This document shows positions 19,801-27,995 of a stretch of 64,000 bases of DNA, one piece after another (within the stretch, counting starts at the first letter, position 1; every line of letters starts with the position of its first letter). Under the pieces are notes generated by a model that searched no databases, had not been told where the DNA came from, and saw only the letters and a list, made by a program, of their open reading frames with translations. Origin of the DNA: SZUA-309 sp050185825 (GTDB lineage Bacteria; Pseudomonadota; Gammaproteobacteria; Pseudomonadales; Azotimanducaceae). The stretch spans positions 1-64,000 of the forward strand of contig JBFWZA010000003.1 of NCBI GenBank assembly GCA_050185825.1, read 5' to 3'. A program made the translations under genes and the position numbers.

Positions 19801-19920
19801 CTCTTCACCCTGTATCTGACGCCGGTCGTCTACCGGCTGATCGCCCCCCGGGCACGGCCTCGAGCCGCCCGGGCGGGCACCCTGGCAGCGGAGCTGGAAG
19901 CGGCAGCGGCCACCAGGTAA
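16837..19920 (+). CDS. RND efflux pump, HAE-type inner-membrane permease
   Basis: A 1027-residue pump with the duplicated RND fold: a transmembrane helix, a large periplasmic loop and six helices, twice. The proton-relay Asp pair is in GLIVDDAI (about residues 395-402), as in the hydrophobe/amphiphile exporters AcrB and MexB. It should export hydrophobic compounds using the proton gradient. The GTG start overlaps the adaptor stop, so the two are coupled. In this setting it may protect against membrane-active substrates of the neighbouring catabolic genes, which is an inference. Confidence 0.92.
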   Translation: MNVPGVDLPGLSVRRPWLATVLNLLVVIAGLAALLAVEVRELPDVDRPIVSVRAEYLGASPETMDAEVTSLLEGAVARVSGVRTIQSSSEENSTRIRVEFQPGVALDAAAADVREAVSRAARELPDNLEQLTVFKADEDAEPIVVLAAYSDVLDEASLTRVVEQDIVPELISIAGVADVPLFGQRQRMLRVVVDPLRMSSYGLSVTDVGAVLRQAALDVPVGSFKSREQNLLVRADASAISEADVAELVVRDNIRIGDIATVVFGPEDAESFSRLNGRRVVGLEVVRQAGSNTIEIAAAVDRALQRLNARFDEVELEKISDNAEFIRGSVREVVISLALATLVVVTVIRLFSGSLRTTLVPTLTIPVALLGTVAAIWLLGFSINILTLLALVLATGLIVDDAIIVLENVQRRRAEGLGAGAAAVLGTRQVFFAVVATTAVLVAVFVPIAFLPGTAGRLFREFGIVLAIAVAISSLVALTLVPAALAGFADAGPGSSRRRSAVFADRLTDLYYRTLGWALDHPARTVGIAVLLGTTAGSLYLVLDRELLPEEDRGMLIVDASGPDGVGLEYSERQADRLEDVMRPLVENGAVTSLYTIVGRYDPNRAQILAKLAPWGERPSQQALAAALQPLLTAMPGASVRISSPNSLGLRGSGGLEVALVGNEYEEIFQAAQALAYATDTELDTILAPRVSYQPTQPQLSVAVDRRRAADLGVPLDDLAATLQAMIDGQELVDLNVGDEAIPIFLEAPSGAIDEPADLVNLFVRAGDAGLVPLSSLVTIREEGVAAELDRHAQRRAIEIDGEIRAGTPLQTAVDDLQALADRLLPAGVDLIPLEEAATLAEANRDAMITYVIAMLVVFLVLVAQFESLTSALVVMVVVPFGLAAAVFALYLTGTSLNVYSQVGLVMLVGLMAKNGIMLVEFADQLRDRGSTVDEAIREAARVRLRPIMMTLISTVLGALPLIISTGPGAEARHAIGWVVFAGLGLAALFTLYLTPVVYRLIAPRARPRAARAGTLAAELEAAAATR

Positions 19921-19984
19921 GCCGCAACGACAGAACTTTCCGCCCGCGTCCGACAGGGTGGTTCCCAAACGGCCCGAAGAAAGC

Positions 19985-19998
19985 TATAACAAGTTTTA
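19985..19998. promoter_or_regulatory. KstR-like palindrome, site 1
   Basis: TATAACAAGTTTTA fits TNNAACNNGTTNNA without mismatch. It lies 49 bases before the start of the MFS gene at 20048 and is one of the recurrent operator-like sites of this window. Confidence 0.65.
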
Positions 19999-20047
19999 AG
20001 TTTGCGCCGGGGCGCAATGAGGGAGCGCACTGCGCAGGGGAGACTCA

Positions 20048-21526
20048 GTGAACGATACCGCCGGATTCAGACGGTCACAGCAGCGCGTCGGCCGGGTGCC
20101 GACGAGCGCCCGAATTTTCCAGGGCATCGGCGCGCTGCCCGACGTCTTCAAAGACTTCGCCATCAAGACCTTTCTGCTTCTGTACTACAACCAGGTCCTG
20201 GGCCTGCCCGCGCTGCACGTTTCTGCGGTGCTGTTCTTCGCGCTGATCATCGATGCGGTGACCGACCCCATCGTCGGCTCCTATTCGGACCGGTTCCGCT
20301 CGCGCCTCGGCCGGCGTCACCCGTTCATGTATGCCTCGGCGATTCCCCTCGGCATCGCCGTCTACCTGCTGTTCATGCCGCCGGATATTCCCGCCGACCT
20401 GCCTCGGGAACCGCTGCTGATCGCCTGGCTGCTGTTCTTCCTCGTTGCCGCCCGGGTGTCCATGACCTTTTTCTACGTGCCCTGGAGCGCGCTGTTTGCC
20501 GAGTTCTCGGACGACTACGAGGAGCGGAGCATCATCGTCACCTACCGCTTCTTCTTCGCCTGGGTGGGCGGCATCAGTCTGTCGTTCTCCGTGTACACCT
20601 GGGTTTTTCCCGCAACCCCCGGCTTTCCGCTCGGCCAGCTCAACCCGGCCAACTACCAGAACCTGGCCATGGTGCTTGCCCTCTGCATTCCCACGGCCGT
20701 GCTGCTCACCACCCACCTGACGCGCAACCAGATTCCCTACCTGATGCAGCCCCAGGGCCTGCCGGCGCCGTTCCGGTTTGCGAGCGTGCTGGAGGACATG
20801 CGCCATGCCCTGTCGAACCGGGAGTTCCTGCTGCTGTTCGGTGCCGTGCTGACGAGCTCGGTGGTGATCGGCACGAACGGCGCCTTCGAGATCTACATGC
20901 GCACCTATTTCTGGGGTCTCGACACGGCGAGCCTGCGCTGGCTGGCCCTGTCCTTCACCGGGGCCCTCCTGGCGTTCGCGACCGTCGGCCTGCTGCAGCG
21001 GAAATTCGACAAGAAGCACCTGCTGGTGGGCTGCGCGATCCTGCTGATCGTCCAGGGCATGGCGCTGGTAGGACTGCGCTTCCTGGACGTGCTGCCGGCC
21101 AACGGCTCTGGCACGCTGCTGGTGCTGCTGGTCATCGACAGCATCATCAAGGGATATCTCGGTACCGTGGCGTTGGTGATGTTCATCTCCATGGTGGCAG
21201 ACACCCTCGACGTGCAGGAGCTCAACACCGGGCTGCGGCAGGAAGGCGTATTCAACGCCGCCATCACCTTCTCCGCCAAGGCGACCTCCGGGCTCGGGCT
21301 GCTGGCGGCGGGCGCGCTGCTCGATCTGGTGGTGGGATTCCCCCGGGGCACCACGGACGCCGCTGTGGATCACGATGTCCTCGTCCGGCTCGGCGCCGTG
21401 GACGGCTTTCTCGTGCCGCTGTTCAACGTGGTGTGGATGTACCTGGCGCTGAAATGCTCGCTCACCCGCGAGGCACACGCCGAGGTGCGGCGTCAGCTCG
21501 ACGACCGGCGGCGGGCTACCGCCTGA
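20048..21526 (+). CDS. MFS transporter, GPH family
   Basis: A 492-residue carrier with about 12 membrane segments. The loop DAVTDPIVGSYSDRFRSRLG followed by GRRHPFMY (about residues 70-95) is the GPH-family signature, as in the carrier at 3415, although the two are not close copies. The ATG at 20048 has a GGGGAGA ribosome site. An operator-like palindrome is 49 bases upstream. It is convergent with a second MFS carrier, and the two stop codons share a pair of hairpins. The substrate is unknown. Confidence 0.85.
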   Translation: MNDTAGFRRSQQRVGRVPTSARIFQGIGALPDVFKDFAIKTFLLLYYNQVLGLPALHVSAVLFFALIIDAVTDPIVGSYSDRFRSRLGRRHPFMYASAIPLGIAVYLLFMPPDIPADLPREPLLIAWLLFFLVAARVSMTFFYVPWSALFAEFSDDYEERSIIVTYRFFFAWVGGISLSFSVYTWVFPATPGFPLGQLNPANYQNLAMVLALCIPTAVLLTTHLTRNQIPYLMQPQGLPAPFRFASVLEDMRHALSNREFLLLFGAVLTSSVVIGTNGAFEIYMRTYFWGLDTASLRWLALSFTGALLAFATVGLLQRKFDKKHLLVGCAILLIVQGMALVGLRFLDVLPANGSGTLLVLLVIDSIIKGYLGTVALVMFISMVADTLDVQELNTGLRQEGVFNAAITFSAKATSGLGLLAAGALLDLVVGFPRGTTDAAVDHDVLVRLGAVDGFLVPLFNVVWMYLALKCSLTREAHAEVRRQLDDRRRATA

Positions 21527-21557
21527 CCGCATCGGTCAGGGCCAGACCGGATCGGTC
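21524..21557. repeat. Two tandem hairpins spanning both stop codons of convergent MFS genes
   Basis: TGACCG-CAT-CGGTCA (21524-21538) and AGACCG-GAT-CGGTC (21544-21557) are near-identical direct repeats about 20 bases apart, each an inverted repeat. They overlap the TGA of the plus-strand gene and the stop of the minus-strand gene. They probably act as a compact bidirectional termination or RNA-end structure. Confidence 0.5.
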
Positions 21558-22833
21558 AGGCCTTGACCAGATCGCCTTCCAGATACTTGCCGCCCAGCCA
21601 GTAGTGCCAGGCGGCCCAGAGGTTGACCATGCCGCAGATCAGCAGCGCGTAGCGCAGGGACTCGGTGCCGTAGGAACCGGACAGCAGCTCGCTCAGGAAA
21701 CCGACCGCAAAAGGTCCGAGCCCGAGACCGATGATGTTGAGCACGAACAGCAGCACCGCCGCCGCTACGGCCCGCATGCGCAGCTCGACCAGACCCTGCG
21801 TCTGGGAAAAGGTGGTCGCCTGGTAGAAGTTGCCGAGCATCACCGGCAGCACCAGCGCGAGGAGCGCCCAGTGCGGATCGGGCAGCAGGTAAACGCCAAA
21901 GGAAAACGGCACCGCCAGCGCCAGCGCGACGGCCACCAGACGCAGATACCAGCGCGTGTCCCGGGCGCCCAGACGGTCGGCAAGAAAACCACCCCAGGCG
22001 ATGCCGATGCCGCCGGGGATGCCGAGAATCAGGCCAAGCCAGGTGCCGATCTCGCCCGTGCCCATGCCGTGAGAGCGGATGAAGAAGGCCGGTACCCAGT
22101 TGACGACGCCATAGCCGACGAAAGCGGTGAGCGCACCGCCGAAGGCCATGTGCCGGAACGCCCGTTTGCGCCAGAGCAGGGCGAACGTTTCCTTCACCGT
22201 CGGCATCTCGCTCGTGTCCTGGCGGCCTTCCGCCATGCCCCGGGCCGGCTCCCTGACGGTGAAGCGGACGATGAGCGCCAGCAGCAGGCCGGGTATGCCC
22301 ACCACGAAGAAGGCGGCACGCCAGCCGAAGAACTCGTTCATCCAGCCGCCGGCGACGAAACCGAACAGAATCCCCACCGGAATGCCGAGGGAGTAGATGC
22401 CAAGCGCGGAGGCCCGCTTCTCCGGTGGGTAGTAATCCGAAATCATGGCATGCGCCGGCGGGCTGCAGCCGGCCTCGCCCACCCCCACCCCGATGCGGGC
22501 AATGAGCAGGTGCCAGAAGTTCATGGCGAAACCGGACAGCGCCGTCATGGCGCTCCAGACCGCCAGCGCCGCGGCGATGAGGTTGCGCCGGTTGTGCTGA
22601 TCCGCCCAGCGGGCGATGGGAATGCCGAGCGTCGCGTAGAACAGCGCGAAGGCGAACCCGGTGAGCAGGCCGAGCTGCGTGTCGGAGAGCCCCAGGTCCT
22701 GCTTGATCGGTTCCAGCAGGATGGACAGGATCTGCCGGTCGATGAAATTGAACGTGTAGACGACGACCAGCACGCTGAGCGCATAGGTCCGGAAGGACGG
22801 CTGATCAGCCGCCACGGTCGAAGGCTGTGGCAT
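21556..22833 (-). CDS. MFS transporter, spinster-like
   Basis: A 425-residue carrier with 12 predicted membrane segments. NFIDRQILSILLEPIKQDLG near the N-terminus and ARIGVGVGEAGCSPPAHAMI near residue 110 are typical of the bacterial spinster-like group common in steroid- and aromatic-degrading bacteria. The family-like sequence begins at MPQPST; that ATG (22833) follows AGAGGGGA, so the 42-residue upstream extension is rejected. It is divergent from the TetR gene, with operator site 2 between them, and is probably repressed by that regulator. Confidence 0.85.
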   Translation of the reverse strand: MPQPSTVAADQPSFRTYALSVLVVVYTFNFIDRQILSILLEPIKQDLGLSDTQLGLLTGFAFALFYATLGIPIARWADQHNRRNLIAAALAVWSAMTALSGFAMNFWHLLIARIGVGVGEAGCSPPAHAMISDYYPPEKRASALGIYSLGIPVGILFGFVAGGWMNEFFGWRAAFFVVGIPGLLLALIVRFTVREPARGMAEGRQDTSEMPTVKETFALLWRKRAFRHMAFGGALTAFVGYGVVNWVPAFFIRSHGMGTGEIGTWLGLILGIPGGIGIAWGGFLADRLGARDTRWYLRLVAVALALAVPFSFGVYLLPDPHWALLALVLPVMLGNFYQATTFSQTQGLVELRMRAVAAAVLLFVLNIIGLGLGPFAVGFLSELLSGSYGTESLRYALLICGMVNLWAAWHYWLGGKYLEGDLVKA

Positions 22834-22887
22834 GTAGGATCCCCTCTCGCACCCCGGAAAGACAGACGGATCCGGGTCGAAGGAGAT

Positions 22888-22901
22888 TAAAACACGTTTC
22901 A
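22888..22901. promoter_or_regulatory. KstR-like palindrome, site 2 (MFS/TetR intergenic)
   Basis: TAAAACACGTTTCA fits TNNAACNNGTTNNA without mismatch, and the dyad extends outward (ATTRAAAC-NN-GTTTYAAT). It lies 54 bases before the MFS start and 83 bases before the TetR start. This is the expected place for an autoregulated TetR-type repressor. Confidence 0.7.
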
Positions 22902-22984
22902 ATCGGTTGGCTACCCGTTGACGGCTCTGTGAGACAGACATCGTCGATCTCTGCGACAATGCGCCCTACTCACGGAGCACCATG

Positions 22985-23740
22985 ATGCCGACCCGGGAAG
23001 AAGCCAAGGAAATACGCCGCAACCGCATTCTCAGCGCAGCGAGGGATCTGATCCGCGAGACGGAAAAGACCCGCTTCTCCATGCGGATGCTGGCCGAGCG
23101 ATCCGGCGTCAGCCTCGTGACCCCGTACAACCTGTTCGGGTCCAAGCAGGCGATCATGGGCGCGCTGCTCGATGAGGATATCGACCTCTACGGCCGGAAT
23201 CTCGCCCGCAGCCGCAAGGACCCGCTGGACCGGATCTTCCACGCCGTCACCCTCGGCACCCGGTACTTCGGTCAGGACGAGGGGTACTACCGCGCCGTGC
23301 TCTCCGCCGTGTACGCCGACGGCGGCAACGAGTACCGCAGCAAGTTCTCCGGGCCCCGTCTGGCGCTGTGGCGGTCACTCGTGAACGGCGCCATCGATGC
23401 CGGCTACCTGCGCCAGGACACGGATACCCGGGTGCTGGCCTACCACCTGTCATCGCTCTTCTATTCCAACATTCTGCCCTGGGCAGCGGGCCAGATTTCC
23501 GTGCGCGAGCTCGAGCAGCGCACGCTCTACGGGTTTGCCCTGGCGTTGTACGCCACCGTCCGGCCGGCGCATCAGGGTCGGCCGCGCGAGGTCATCGCCA
23601 ACACCCAGGCACTGCTGGTCGACCTCCGCGAGGCGTCGCGGTCGGGCCGGGAAGCTCCGCAGAAGCCGAAAACGCGCCGATCGAAGAAAGCCCGCGGGAC
23701 CGCGAAGGACCTCGCCAACGGCAGTGCTAGCGGCCTTTGA
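22985..23740 (+). CDS. TetR-family transcriptional regulator
   Basis: A 251-residue regulator. The N-terminal helix-turn-helix (about 30-52, FSMRMLAERSGVSLVTPYNL followed by FGSKQAIM) is standard TetR. The ligand domain is large and hydrophobic and carries a basic, disordered C-terminal tail (KPKTRRSKKARG). Two ATGs are possible; the second (22985) is better spaced from GGAG at 22974. It is divergent from an MFS carrier, and operator site 2 lies in the shared promoter. It is therefore the best candidate in the window for the protein that reads the recurrent palindrome, perhaps with an acyl-CoA or substrate ligand. Its 3' end overlaps the convergent crotonase by 14 bases. Confidence 0.88.
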   Translation: MPTREEAKEIRRNRILSAARDLIRETEKTRFSMRMLAERSGVSLVTPYNLFGSKQAIMGALLDEDIDLYGRNLARSRKDPLDRIFHAVTLGTRYFGQDEGYYRAVLSAVYADGGNEYRSKFSGPRLALWRSLVNGAIDAGYLRQDTDTRVLAYHLSSLFYSNILPWAAGQISVRELEQRTLYGFALALYATVRPAHQGRPREVIANTQALLVDLREASRSGREAPQKPKTRRSKKARGTAKDLANGSASGL

Positions 23741-24539
23741 ACTCGGGCTTGCGTTTCTCCACGTGGGACTGCACGCCTTCCCGATGATCCTCCGTCTTCC
23801 AGAGCTCGTCTGAGAGCAGCCGGCCGTACTCGTCCACCTCCGGCCAGTCCATGGTCAGCCCCTTGTGCACCATCCGCTTGATGGCCCGCTGGGCCAGCGG
23901 CGCGCCCCAGGACAGCTTCTCGACGAGCTCGTCCACCGCCGCAGGAAGCTCCGCCTGCGGGACCACGCGGGAGACCAGCCCCATCGCCAGCGCCTGCTGC
24001 GCCGAGATGAGCTCGCCGGACAGCAGCAGCTCCATGGCTCGGGACAGCCCGATGAGACGCGGCAGCATGAACGTGCCGCCGGCGCTGCCCACCACCCCGC
24101 GGCGCACGAAGAACGAGCCGAGCTTCGCGTTCTCGGAGGCGATGCGCATGTCGCAGAGCAGCGCGAGGTCCATGCCCATGCCGACCGCCGCGCCGTTGAC
24201 CGCCGCGATGGTGGGCTTGGTGCAGCCGACGATGGCACCCACCACCGGTGTGGCCGCGCCGTCCCGGGAGCGGTAGCGCGCCAGGGTCGCCTCCGTCCGC
24301 CGTGAGGGATGCGCCTCCTCGGAGAGGAAGATCTCGTTGAAGTCGTCTCCCGCACAGAAACCCCGGCCTTCGCCGGTAAGCACCACGAAGCGGGTGTCCG
24401 GATCCGCGTCCGCCGCGCCGAAGGCGTCCACCAGCTCCACGTAGGTGCGCGGCCGCACCGCGTTCATGGCCTGAGGCCGATCGATGGTGATGATGCTCGC
24501 CAGCCCCCGGCGCTCGAGCCGGATGTCTTCGTAGTCCAT
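23727..24539 (-). CDS. Enoyl-CoA hydratase/isomerase (crotonase) family protein
   Basis: A 270-residue crotonase. The oxyanion region VNGAAVGMGMDLALLCDMRI is intact, but the second loop reads RGVVGSAGGT, with no Glu where hydratases have their second catalytic acid. It may be an isomerase, hydrolase or other variant rather than a classical hydratase. It ends FKGR, as do several paralogues in this window. Operator site 3 is 41 bases upstream, shared with the divergent SnoaL-like gene. Confidence 0.87.
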   Translation of the reverse strand: MDYEDIRLERRGLASIITIDRPQAMNAVRPRTYVELVDAFGAADADPDTRFVVLTGEGRGFCAGDDFNEIFLSEEAHPSRRTEATLARYRSRDGAATPVVGAIVGCTKPTIAAVNGAAVGMGMDLALLCDMRIASENAKLGSFFVRRGVVGSAGGTFMLPRLIGLSRAMELLLSGELISAQQALAMGLVSRVVPQAELPAAVDELVEKLSWGAPLAQRAIKRMVHKGLTMDWPEVDEYGRLLSDELWKTEDHREGVQSHVEKRKPEFKGR

Positions 24540-24580
24540 GATTCCCCCTTTTTAGGAGCCCCTCCCTCTTCGGAAAAATT

Positions 24581-24594
24581 TATAACGCATTTTA
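24581..24594. promoter_or_regulatory. KstR-like palindrome, site 3 (crotonase/SnoaL intergenic)
   Basis: TATAACGCATTTTA has one mismatch to TNNAACNNGTTNNA and is the exact reverse complement of the sites at 31741 and 42547. It lies 41 bases before the crotonase start and 57 before the SnoaL-like start, so it could control both genes. Confidence 0.7.
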
Positions 24595-24651
24595 TTTATC
24601 TGGACAATCGAGCCGGGGTCCGTTGTACTCGTCGGGCAGGAGGCAAGCACC

Positions 24652-25155
24652 ATGAGTCAATCCAAACCCCGCGGCCTGGACGCCGCCTTCGGCGGTGTCC
24701 AGACCAGCCTCGACGAGCAGCGAGCCATCTGGCTGGAAGCCCTTCACGAGGATGCCATCTGGGAAGGACCCACCTTCGAGACACCCATCTACATGGTGGG
24801 ACGTGCGGCGACCAGCCGCTTCATGGAGTACCTGCTGGAAGTGGTGCCGAAGTTCTCGACGAAGCTCGTCGCCGCCTACCCGACGACGGAGCCGGATACC
24901 GTGATCATCGAATCCACGGGGGGCGGTGAAACCATTTTCGGCGGCGTCTACGAGCAGCGTTACTTCTCGAAGATCACCACCAGGGACGGCAGGGCGTTCC
25001 GCATGCGCGAGTACTGCAACCCGTTTCAGACCTACAAGGCTTTCGGCCGGGAGGCCTGGAACGCGCGGATCGCGGCCATCATGGCCGAGCACAACGCCGC
25101 CTGGCCGGCGTCACAGGCACCCGATCCGGCTCGACTCGATCAGACCAGCGTGTAG
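24652..25155 (+). CDS. SnoaL-like / NTF2-fold protein
   Basis: A 167-residue soluble protein with the cone-shaped NTF2-like fold. Typical features are WLEALHEDAIWEGPTFE near residue 25 and the strand pattern YEQRYFSKITTRDGRAFRMR followed by EYCNP near residue 115. Members of this superfamily include polyketide cyclases, ketosteroid isomerases and many proteins of unknown function. The key Asp/His residues cannot be assigned with certainty. It is divergent from a crotonase across operator site 3, and its end overlaps the convergent monooxygenase by 16 bases. Confidence 0.75.
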   Translation: MSQSKPRGLDAAFGGVQTSLDEQRAIWLEALHEDAIWEGPTFETPIYMVGRAATSRFMEYLLEVVPKFSTKLVAAYPTTEPDTVIIESTGGGETIFGGVYEQRYFSKITTRDGRAFRMREYCNPFQTYKAFGREAWNARIAAIMAEHNAAWPASQAPDPARLDQTSV

Positions 25156-27062
25156 TCCTCGAGCTTTGGCTCCCGCGTCTGCTCCCAGAACTCGAGCAGC
25201 GTGAACGGCCAGTTCTGGGTGATGCGGCCGCTGGCGTTCTTGTACCAGGTGTTCACATCCGAACGGCCCCAGGCCATGCCCCGGTTGCCTTCGTCGATCC
25301 ACTCGTTGTACGCATCGTGGACCTCCTGGCGGACGTTTAGCGCTTTGCCGTCCCGTGACATGGACAACGCCAGGCAGCCGAGGATGTAGCGCACCTCGCA
25401 TTCCGAGAAGAAGACGATGCTGCCGTTGACCACGATGTTGGTGTTGGGTCCGTAGCAGCAGAAGAGGTTCGGAAAGCCCGGCACGGTGATGCCCTTGTAG
25501 GCGCGGGGCTCGCCGGCCCACACCTCGTGCAGCTCTCTGCCGTCGAGGCCGTAGATCTTCATCGGGTGCAGGAAGCTCGACGCCTGGAAGCCGGTGCCGT
25601 AGATGATGGCATCGAACTCGTATTCTTCGCCGGACTTCATGCGCACGCCCTGCTCGGTGATGCGCTCGATGGGGTCCGTGATGAGCGACACGTTGTCACG
25701 CCTGAGCGTGCGCAGGTACTTACCGTCGTCGATGAGGGCCCGCTTGGCACCCGGCGGGTAGTCGGGCAGGCACTTCTCGAGGAGGTCGGGACGATCACCG
25801 AGGTGCGCCTTCAGGTTCTCGACCAGCGCATCGCGGAACATCTGATTCGCCTCGCTGACCGACTCCTCCGGCCGGTTCCACCCGTCCTGAACGGTGACCG
25901 CCTGCAACAGGCCTTCCGCCGTGCGCCAGAACATGCTGAAGCGGAACCACTTGGCGTAGAACGGCACGTGCCTGAGCAGCCAGTGCTTGCCGGCCGGCAC
26001 CTCCTGGAAGTACTCCTCGTTGGGCACGATCCACGGCGCCGTGCGCTGGAAGACGGTCACCGACTCGGCCTGCTCCGCGAGGATCGGCACGAACTGGAAC
26101 GCGCTGCCGCCGGTGCCGATGACGCCGATGCGCTTGCCCGTGAAATCGTGCTCGTGCTCCCACTCCGCGGAATGGAAGGCGATGCCCTGGTAGGACTCCC
26201 GCCCGCGAATGTCCGGCAGCTTGGGTCGGTTGAGCTGACCCACGGCACTGATGATGGCGTTGGCCGAGAGCGTCTCTTCGTTGCCGTCCCTGTCCGCCAC
26301 CTTCACGCGCCAGAGATCCGACTTCGCGTCGAACCGCGCCTCCGTGACCTCGGTCTCGAAGCGGATGTGATCGCGGAGCCCGTAATCATCCGCCATGTCC
26401 GAGAAGTAGGACTTCAGCACCGGCTGCGGCGAGAAGTGCTGGGGCCAGTCCTTGGGCCTGAAGGAATAGGAATAGGTGTGGTTGGCACTGTCCACCCGGC
26501 AGCCAGGATAGGTGTTCTCGTACCAGGTGCCGCCCACGTCGGCGTTCTTCTCCACCACCTCGAAGGGAATGCCCGAATCCTTGAGACGCTTGGCAGACAG
26601 CAGACCCGACATGCCGGCGCCGATCACCAGCACCTTGTAGTTCTGCCGATCCGCGACGGGAACCACTTCCAGCTTCGGCTGGGCATACGGATCCTCGCCG
26701 TGCAGCGACAGCTCGGAGGTGAGGAACTCCACGTACTCGCCCGCGACCGGACCGCCGACCAGGAAGGCGAGCATCTCCATGAGCTCGTCCTGGGTCGGCA
26801 TGTAATAGGGCTTCGGGTTGTCCCGGTGCGCGGCCAGCGCCGCCTTCGCCCGCTCACGGACGGATGCCCGCTGAGCATCCGTCAGGCCGTCGTCCGGATT
26901 CAGGAACACCATCTGCGGACGGATGTCGCCGCGAATCAGGCCGAGATCGCCCGTCAGGTGAACGAGCGCCAGAATCAGGGACGGGAGGTGCGCTTCCTCC
27001 AGCACCTTGGCCAGACCGGCGTCGTCCAGGTCGATTGCTTCCAGGGTTTCGTCGCGTGACAT
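25140..27062 (-). CDS. Baeyer-Villiger-type flavin monooxygenase
   Basis: A 640-residue FAD/NADPH enzyme. After an N-terminal extension of about 140 residues come the FAD-binding GAGMSG (148-153), GGTW near 177 and NADPH-binding GTGGSA near 316. The Baeyer-Villiger fingerprint is nearly complete: Y291-x-G-x3-H297-x3-W301. Length and N-terminal extension match 4-hydroxyacetophenone monooxygenase-like enzymes, which insert oxygen next to a ketone to give an ester or lactone. It is the last gene of a six-gene operon, starting 11 bases after the PhyH gene. The substrate is probably a ketone made by the upstream enzymes. Confidence 0.88.
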   Translation of the reverse strand: MSRDETLEAIDLDDAGLAKVLEEAHLPSLILALVHLTGDLGLIRGDIRPQMVFLNPDDGLTDAQRASVRERAKAALAAHRDNPKPYYMPTQDELMEMLAFLVGGPVAGEYVEFLTSELSLHGEDPYAQPKLEVVPVADRQNYKVLVIGAGMSGLLSAKRLKDSGIPFEVVEKNADVGGTWYENTYPGCRVDSANHTYSYSFRPKDWPQHFSPQPVLKSYFSDMADDYGLRDHIRFETEVTEARFDAKSDLWRVKVADRDGNEETLSANAIISAVGQLNRPKLPDIRGRESYQGIAFHSAEWEHEHDFTGKRIGVIGTGGSAFQFVPILAEQAESVTVFQRTAPWIVPNEEYFQEVPAGKHWLLRHVPFYAKWFRFSMFWRTAEGLLQAVTVQDGWNRPEESVSEANQMFRDALVENLKAHLGDRPDLLEKCLPDYPPGAKRALIDDGKYLRTLRRDNVSLITDPIERITEQGVRMKSGEEYEFDAIIYGTGFQASSFLHPMKIYGLDGRELHEVWAGEPRAYKGITVPGFPNLFCCYGPNTNIVVNGSIVFFSECEVRYILGCLALSMSRDGKALNVRQEVHDAYNEWIDEGNRGMAWGRSDVNTWYKNASGRITQNWPFTLLEFWEQTREPKLEDYTLV

Positions 27063-27073
27063 GGGTTACCTCT

Positions 27074-27961
27074 CTAGTCTGAACGAATTGCGGATCTGAT
27101 CTTCGGGAAGGCTGGATCCCGGAACGGTGCGCCGTCCGGCCGGAAGCGCATGCGGGTGAGCGGGTGCACCGTGGCGTCCACCCGATCGGCACGGCTTTCC
27201 ACCGGCTGCATGCCGGGCCGCCACGCCACCACCGCATCCTCACCGAAAAACCGCAGGCTCAGCGTCCGGCGGCGTCCTGCCGCTGTGGTGGCGCCACCGC
27301 CGTGCAGGATGGCCGGATGGAAGACCACCACGTCGCCCGGCTCCGTGCCCCAGGAAACGATGGGCCAGCTCGCGCGGTCCGCCTCGATGTCGGGCAGCCG
27401 GGGAAAGCTGCCCTCACCGTAGATCGGCGCGGTGTCGTCCTCGGGATCGAACCGGGAGCCGTCGAAGAGCGGCCCGAGGTGCGAGCCACGCACGAACTCG
27501 AGCGCCTGCTCCGGCGGCACGGAGTCGAACGAAATCCACATCACGGCAAGCGCCGCGCCGCGCACCGGCAGGTAGGGGGCGTCCTGGTGCCACGGTGTGC
27601 GCCGGGTGTCGCCGCCTTCCTTCCTGAACACCTGCTCGTACATGAACCACACGTCCGGCTCGCCCCACAGTGCGGCGATGATGTCTCCCACCTCGGTGTC
27701 GCGCACGAGGCGATCATAAGCCGCGAGCGCAGCCGGATTGGCCAGGTCCTGATAGAACTCACCGCTGCCCTTCGAGGGCAATCGGGAAGCGCCCGGGCCA
27801 GGATGCTCGAGGCTCCAGTCGAAAGCTTCCCTGGCAAGGCGCAGGGTCTGTGCACAGAGCGCCCCGCGCAGACACACGACCCCGTCGGCCCGGAACGTGC
27901 GGGCCACTTCCGGCCCCGGCACTGCTGACTGCGCGGCTGCCTGTCTGGAGTCTTCGTTCAT
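27074..27961 (-). CDS. PhyH-family (phytanoyl-CoA dioxygenase-like) oxygenase
   Basis: A 295-residue Fe(II)/2-oxoglutarate-type oxygenase. The iron ligands are His125 and Asp127 in WHQD and the distal His220 in LHGGGAT; a nearby Arg cluster (about 230) would bind 2-oxoglutarate. It shares PGPGA, WHQD and LHGGGAT with the proteins at 42601 and 46332, so the three are close paralogues. The family-like region fits a start at MNEDS (27961); the frame is open 43 codons further. It lies between the SDR and monooxygenase genes in the operon and probably hydroxylates a CoA-bound or free substrate. Confidence 0.87.
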   Translation of the reverse strand: MNEDSRQAAAQSAVPGPEVARTFRADGVVCLRGALCAQTLRLAREAFDWSLEHPGPGASRLPSKGSGEFYQDLANPAALAAYDRLVRDTEVGDIIAALWGEPDVWFMYEQVFRKEGGDTRRTPWHQDAPYLPVRGAALAVMWISFDSVPPEQALEFVRGSHLGPLFDGSRFDPEDDTAPIYGEGSFPRLPDIEADRASWPIVSWGTEPGDVVVFHPAILHGGGATTAAGRRRTLSLRFFGEDAVVAWRPGMQPVESRADRVDATVHPLTRMRFRPDGAPFRDPAFPKIRSAIRSD

Positions 27962-27995
27962 GTCCGATGCGTCTCTCTGCTCCCGCTGCGACCGG

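Noticed and set aside
20002..22890. A 962-codon plus-strand open frame across two MFS genes
   Set aside because: It runs through both MFS genes out of frame, has Arg/His/Gln-rich low-complexity sequence and no family features. It is a product of high GC and codon bias.
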